Shown in pieces: positions 62,723-64,000 of a stretch of DNA of 64,000 nucleotides. The position numbers were made by a program, and so were the translations under genes. The notes under the pieces were generated by a model that ran no database searches, had not been told where the DNA came from, and worked only from the letters and a program-made list of their open reading frames with translations. How positions within the stretch are numbered: the stretch's first letter is position 1; every line of letters begins with the position of its first letter. The DNA is taken from NCBI RefSeq assembly GCF_039523235.1, contig NZ_BAAAEX010000003.1; one strand, 5' to 3'. Origin of the DNA: Castellaniella ginsengisoli (lineage in GTDB: Bacteria; Pseudomonadota; Gammaproteobacteria; Burkholderiales; Burkholderiaceae_B).

Positions 62723-63904
62723 CTACACGCGCTCGAAGATGGCGGCGATGCCCTGCCCGCCGCCAATGCACATGGTGACCAGTGCATGGCGGCCCCCGAC
62801 GCGCTGCAATTCATGCAGGGCCTTGACCGTGATCAGGGCGCCCGTGGCGCCGATCGGATGCCCCAGCCCGATGCCGCTGCCGTTGGGGTTGACCTTCGCC
62901 GGGTCGAAACCCAGTTCGCGCGACACGGCGCATGCCTGGGCGGCAAAGGCCTCGTTGGCCTCGATCACGTCGATCTGGTCCAGCGTGAGGCCCGCGCGCG
63001 CCAGGGCATTGCGCGTGGCCGGCACGGGGCCGATGCCCATATACTGCGGATCCACGCCGGCGTGGCCGTAGGATACCAGGCGGGCCATGGGCGTCAGCCC
63101 CCGGGCCTGGGCAGCCTGCGCGGTCATCAGCAGCACGGCGGCGGCGCCGTCGTTCAGGCCGGATGCGTTGCCCGCCGTCACGGTACCGTTTTCCTTGGCA
63201 AAGACGGGCTTGAGCTTGCTGAAACTCTCGGGGCTGGCATCGAAGCGCACATGCTCGTCCTGGTCGAACACGACCTCGCCCTTGCGGGTCTTTTGCACGA
63301 CGGGCACGATCTGCGACTTGAAGTAGCCCTGCTCGATGGCCCGGGCGGCGCGCCGGTGGGATTCCAGCGCCAGGGCATCCTGATCCTCGCGGCTGATGCC
63401 GTATTTCTGCGCCACGTTCTCGGCCGTCACGCCCATGTGGTACTTCTCGAACGGACATGACAAGGCGCCGGTCATCATGTCCACCAGACGCGAGTCGCCC
63501 ATGCGCGATCCCCAGCGCTGCCCGATCGCCAGGTAAGGCGCGCGGCTCATGCTCTCGGCCCCGGCGCCGATGGCGATCTCGGCATCGCCCAGCATCAGAA
63601 CCTGGGCGGCGGACACGATGGCCTGCAACCCCGAACCGCACAGGCGGTTGACGTTGAAGGCGGGAACAGCCTCGGGAATGCCGGCGTTCAGCGCGGCGAC
63701 GCGCGACAGGTACATGTCGCGCGGCTCGGTGTTGATGACATGGCCGAACACGACGTGACCGACCTCGGCCGCCGCCACGCCCGCGCGCTCCAGCACGCTG
63801 CGCACCACGAGCGCCCCCAACTCGCAAGGGGCGGTATCCTTCAATCCCCCGCCGAAATCCCCGACGGCGGTGCGGCAGGCTTCAACGATGACGATGTCTT
63901 GCAT
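62723..63904 (-). CDS. Acetyl-CoA acetyltransferase (thiolase)
   Basis: 393 residues. Nucleophile C89 in NVNRLCGSGLQAIVSAAQ, His in IEANEAFAAQACAVSREL region and GLGHPIGATGAL, and the second Cys in MCIGGGQGIAAIFERV. It interconverts acetoacetyl-CoA and acetyl-CoA (ketone-body, polyhydroxybutyrate or fatty-acid metabolism). GGAG precedes the ATG. It could use acetoacetate from HMG-CoA breakdown, but it is 50 kb from mvaA. Confidence 0.94.
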   Translation of the reverse strand: MQDIVIVEACRTAVGDFGGGLKDTAPCELGALVVRSVLERAGVAAAEVGHVVFGHVINTEPRDMYLSRVAALNAGIPEAVPAFNVNRLCGSGLQAIVSAAQVLMLGDAEIAIGAGAESMSRAPYLAIGQRWGSRMGDSRLVDMMTGALSCPFEKYHMGVTAENVAQKYGISREDQDALALESHRRAARAIEQGYFKSQIVPVVQKTRKGEVVFDQDEHVRFDASPESFSKLKPVFAKENGTVTAGNASGLNDGAAAVLLMTAQAAQARGLTPMARLVSYGHAGVDPQYMGIGPVPATRNALARAGLTLDQIDVIEANEAFAAQACAVSRELGFDPAKVNPNGSGIGLGHPIGATGALITVKALHELQRVGGRHALVTMCIGGGQGIAAIFERV

Positions 63905-63926
63905 GTTCGACTCCAGATGATGAGAA

Positions 63927-64000
63927 TCAGCGCCCCAGCGCCTTGCGGATGGGGGAGGACAGTTCCTCGGCGGAAAACTTGGGCACGTAACCGTTGGCGC
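63927..64000 (-). CDS. C-terminal end of an unidentified gene
   Basis: Only 23 residues are visible, ending VPKFSAEELSSPIRKALGR. The pattern PKFSAEEL...IRKAL resembles the last helix of response-regulator receiver domains, as in CheV-like proteins, but this is weak. The gene starts beyond the right edge. Confidence 0.5.
   Translation of the reverse strand, partial: ANGYVPKFSAEELSSPIRKALGR

Overview
The window is GC-rich, densely packed DNA from a betaproteobacterium, most likely of the order Burkholderiales and the Alcaligenaceae (Bordetella/Achromobacter/Castellaniella-like). This rests on the housekeeping neighbourhoods (thrS-infC, rpmI-rplT-pheS-pheT-ihfA-merR, gshB-PTS IIA-HPr-EI, glnK-amtB), the SUF operon and the Liv-type solute uptake genes. 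The genus is inferred and cannot be fixed from sequence reading alone.

Layout. 1-4879: most of a large secreted alpha-2-macroglobulin with an intact CIEQ thioester, running off the left edge. 5055-6838: a CAT-anticodon tRNA with a strong terminator, then an IS3-family element with a -1 frameshift site. 6990-8497: small genes (zinc ribbon, outer-membrane barrel, short helical protein). 8556-18374: a PucR/CdaR-type regulator divergent from a class II (degradative) HMG-CoA reductase (mvaA) and a Liv-type binding protein, which looks like a mevalonate catabolic module. It is followed by an unusual FMN split-barrel protein, a NADAR-like/PAS fusion, a quinone oxidoreductase, YnfA, PBP7 and an AraC regulator. 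18447-25435: a minus-strand operon for a Liv-type ABC transporter (Tat-exported binding protein, LivH, a LivM-LivG fusion, LivF) ending in an acetyl-CoA synthetase. 25436-26073: an AT-rich, palindrome-rich gap, then tehB.

26822-32374: a decayed 5.5 kb integrative element in tRNA-Pro(GGG). It is bounded by perfect 99-bp direct repeats, carries helically phased TCACGCA motifs at both ends, and ends in a tyrosine recombinase beside the right repeat. Inside are a HigBA toxin-antitoxin pair, phage tail fragments, a headless ssb, an rdgC N-terminus fused to an excisionase remnant, and small proteins of unknown function.

32430-43877: an EAL-CBS-GGDEF protein, the complete SUF iron-sulphur operon (Rrf2 regulator-sufBCDSUT), an ATM1-type ABC exporter, and an ECF-like sigma/anti-sigma pair. 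43975-48826: merR, ihfA, pheT, pheS, rplT and rpmI. Their normal upstream partners infC and thrS lie about 10 kb away at 59025-61551. Between them sit ubiK, comM, a lipoprotein, glnK-amtB (with NtrC and sigma-54 sites), a PAS-GGDEF protein, the regulatory PTS genes and gshB. 61813-64000: tRNA-Val(GAC), a spermidine synthase-like protein, a thiolase, and the tail of one more gene.

Functionally, the window combines carbon uptake and catabolism (mevalonate, acetate-type acids, thiolase), nitrogen sensing, translation, Fe-S assembly and several signalling proteins. One recognisable mobile remnant and one IS are present. No CRISPR array or rRNA was seen.
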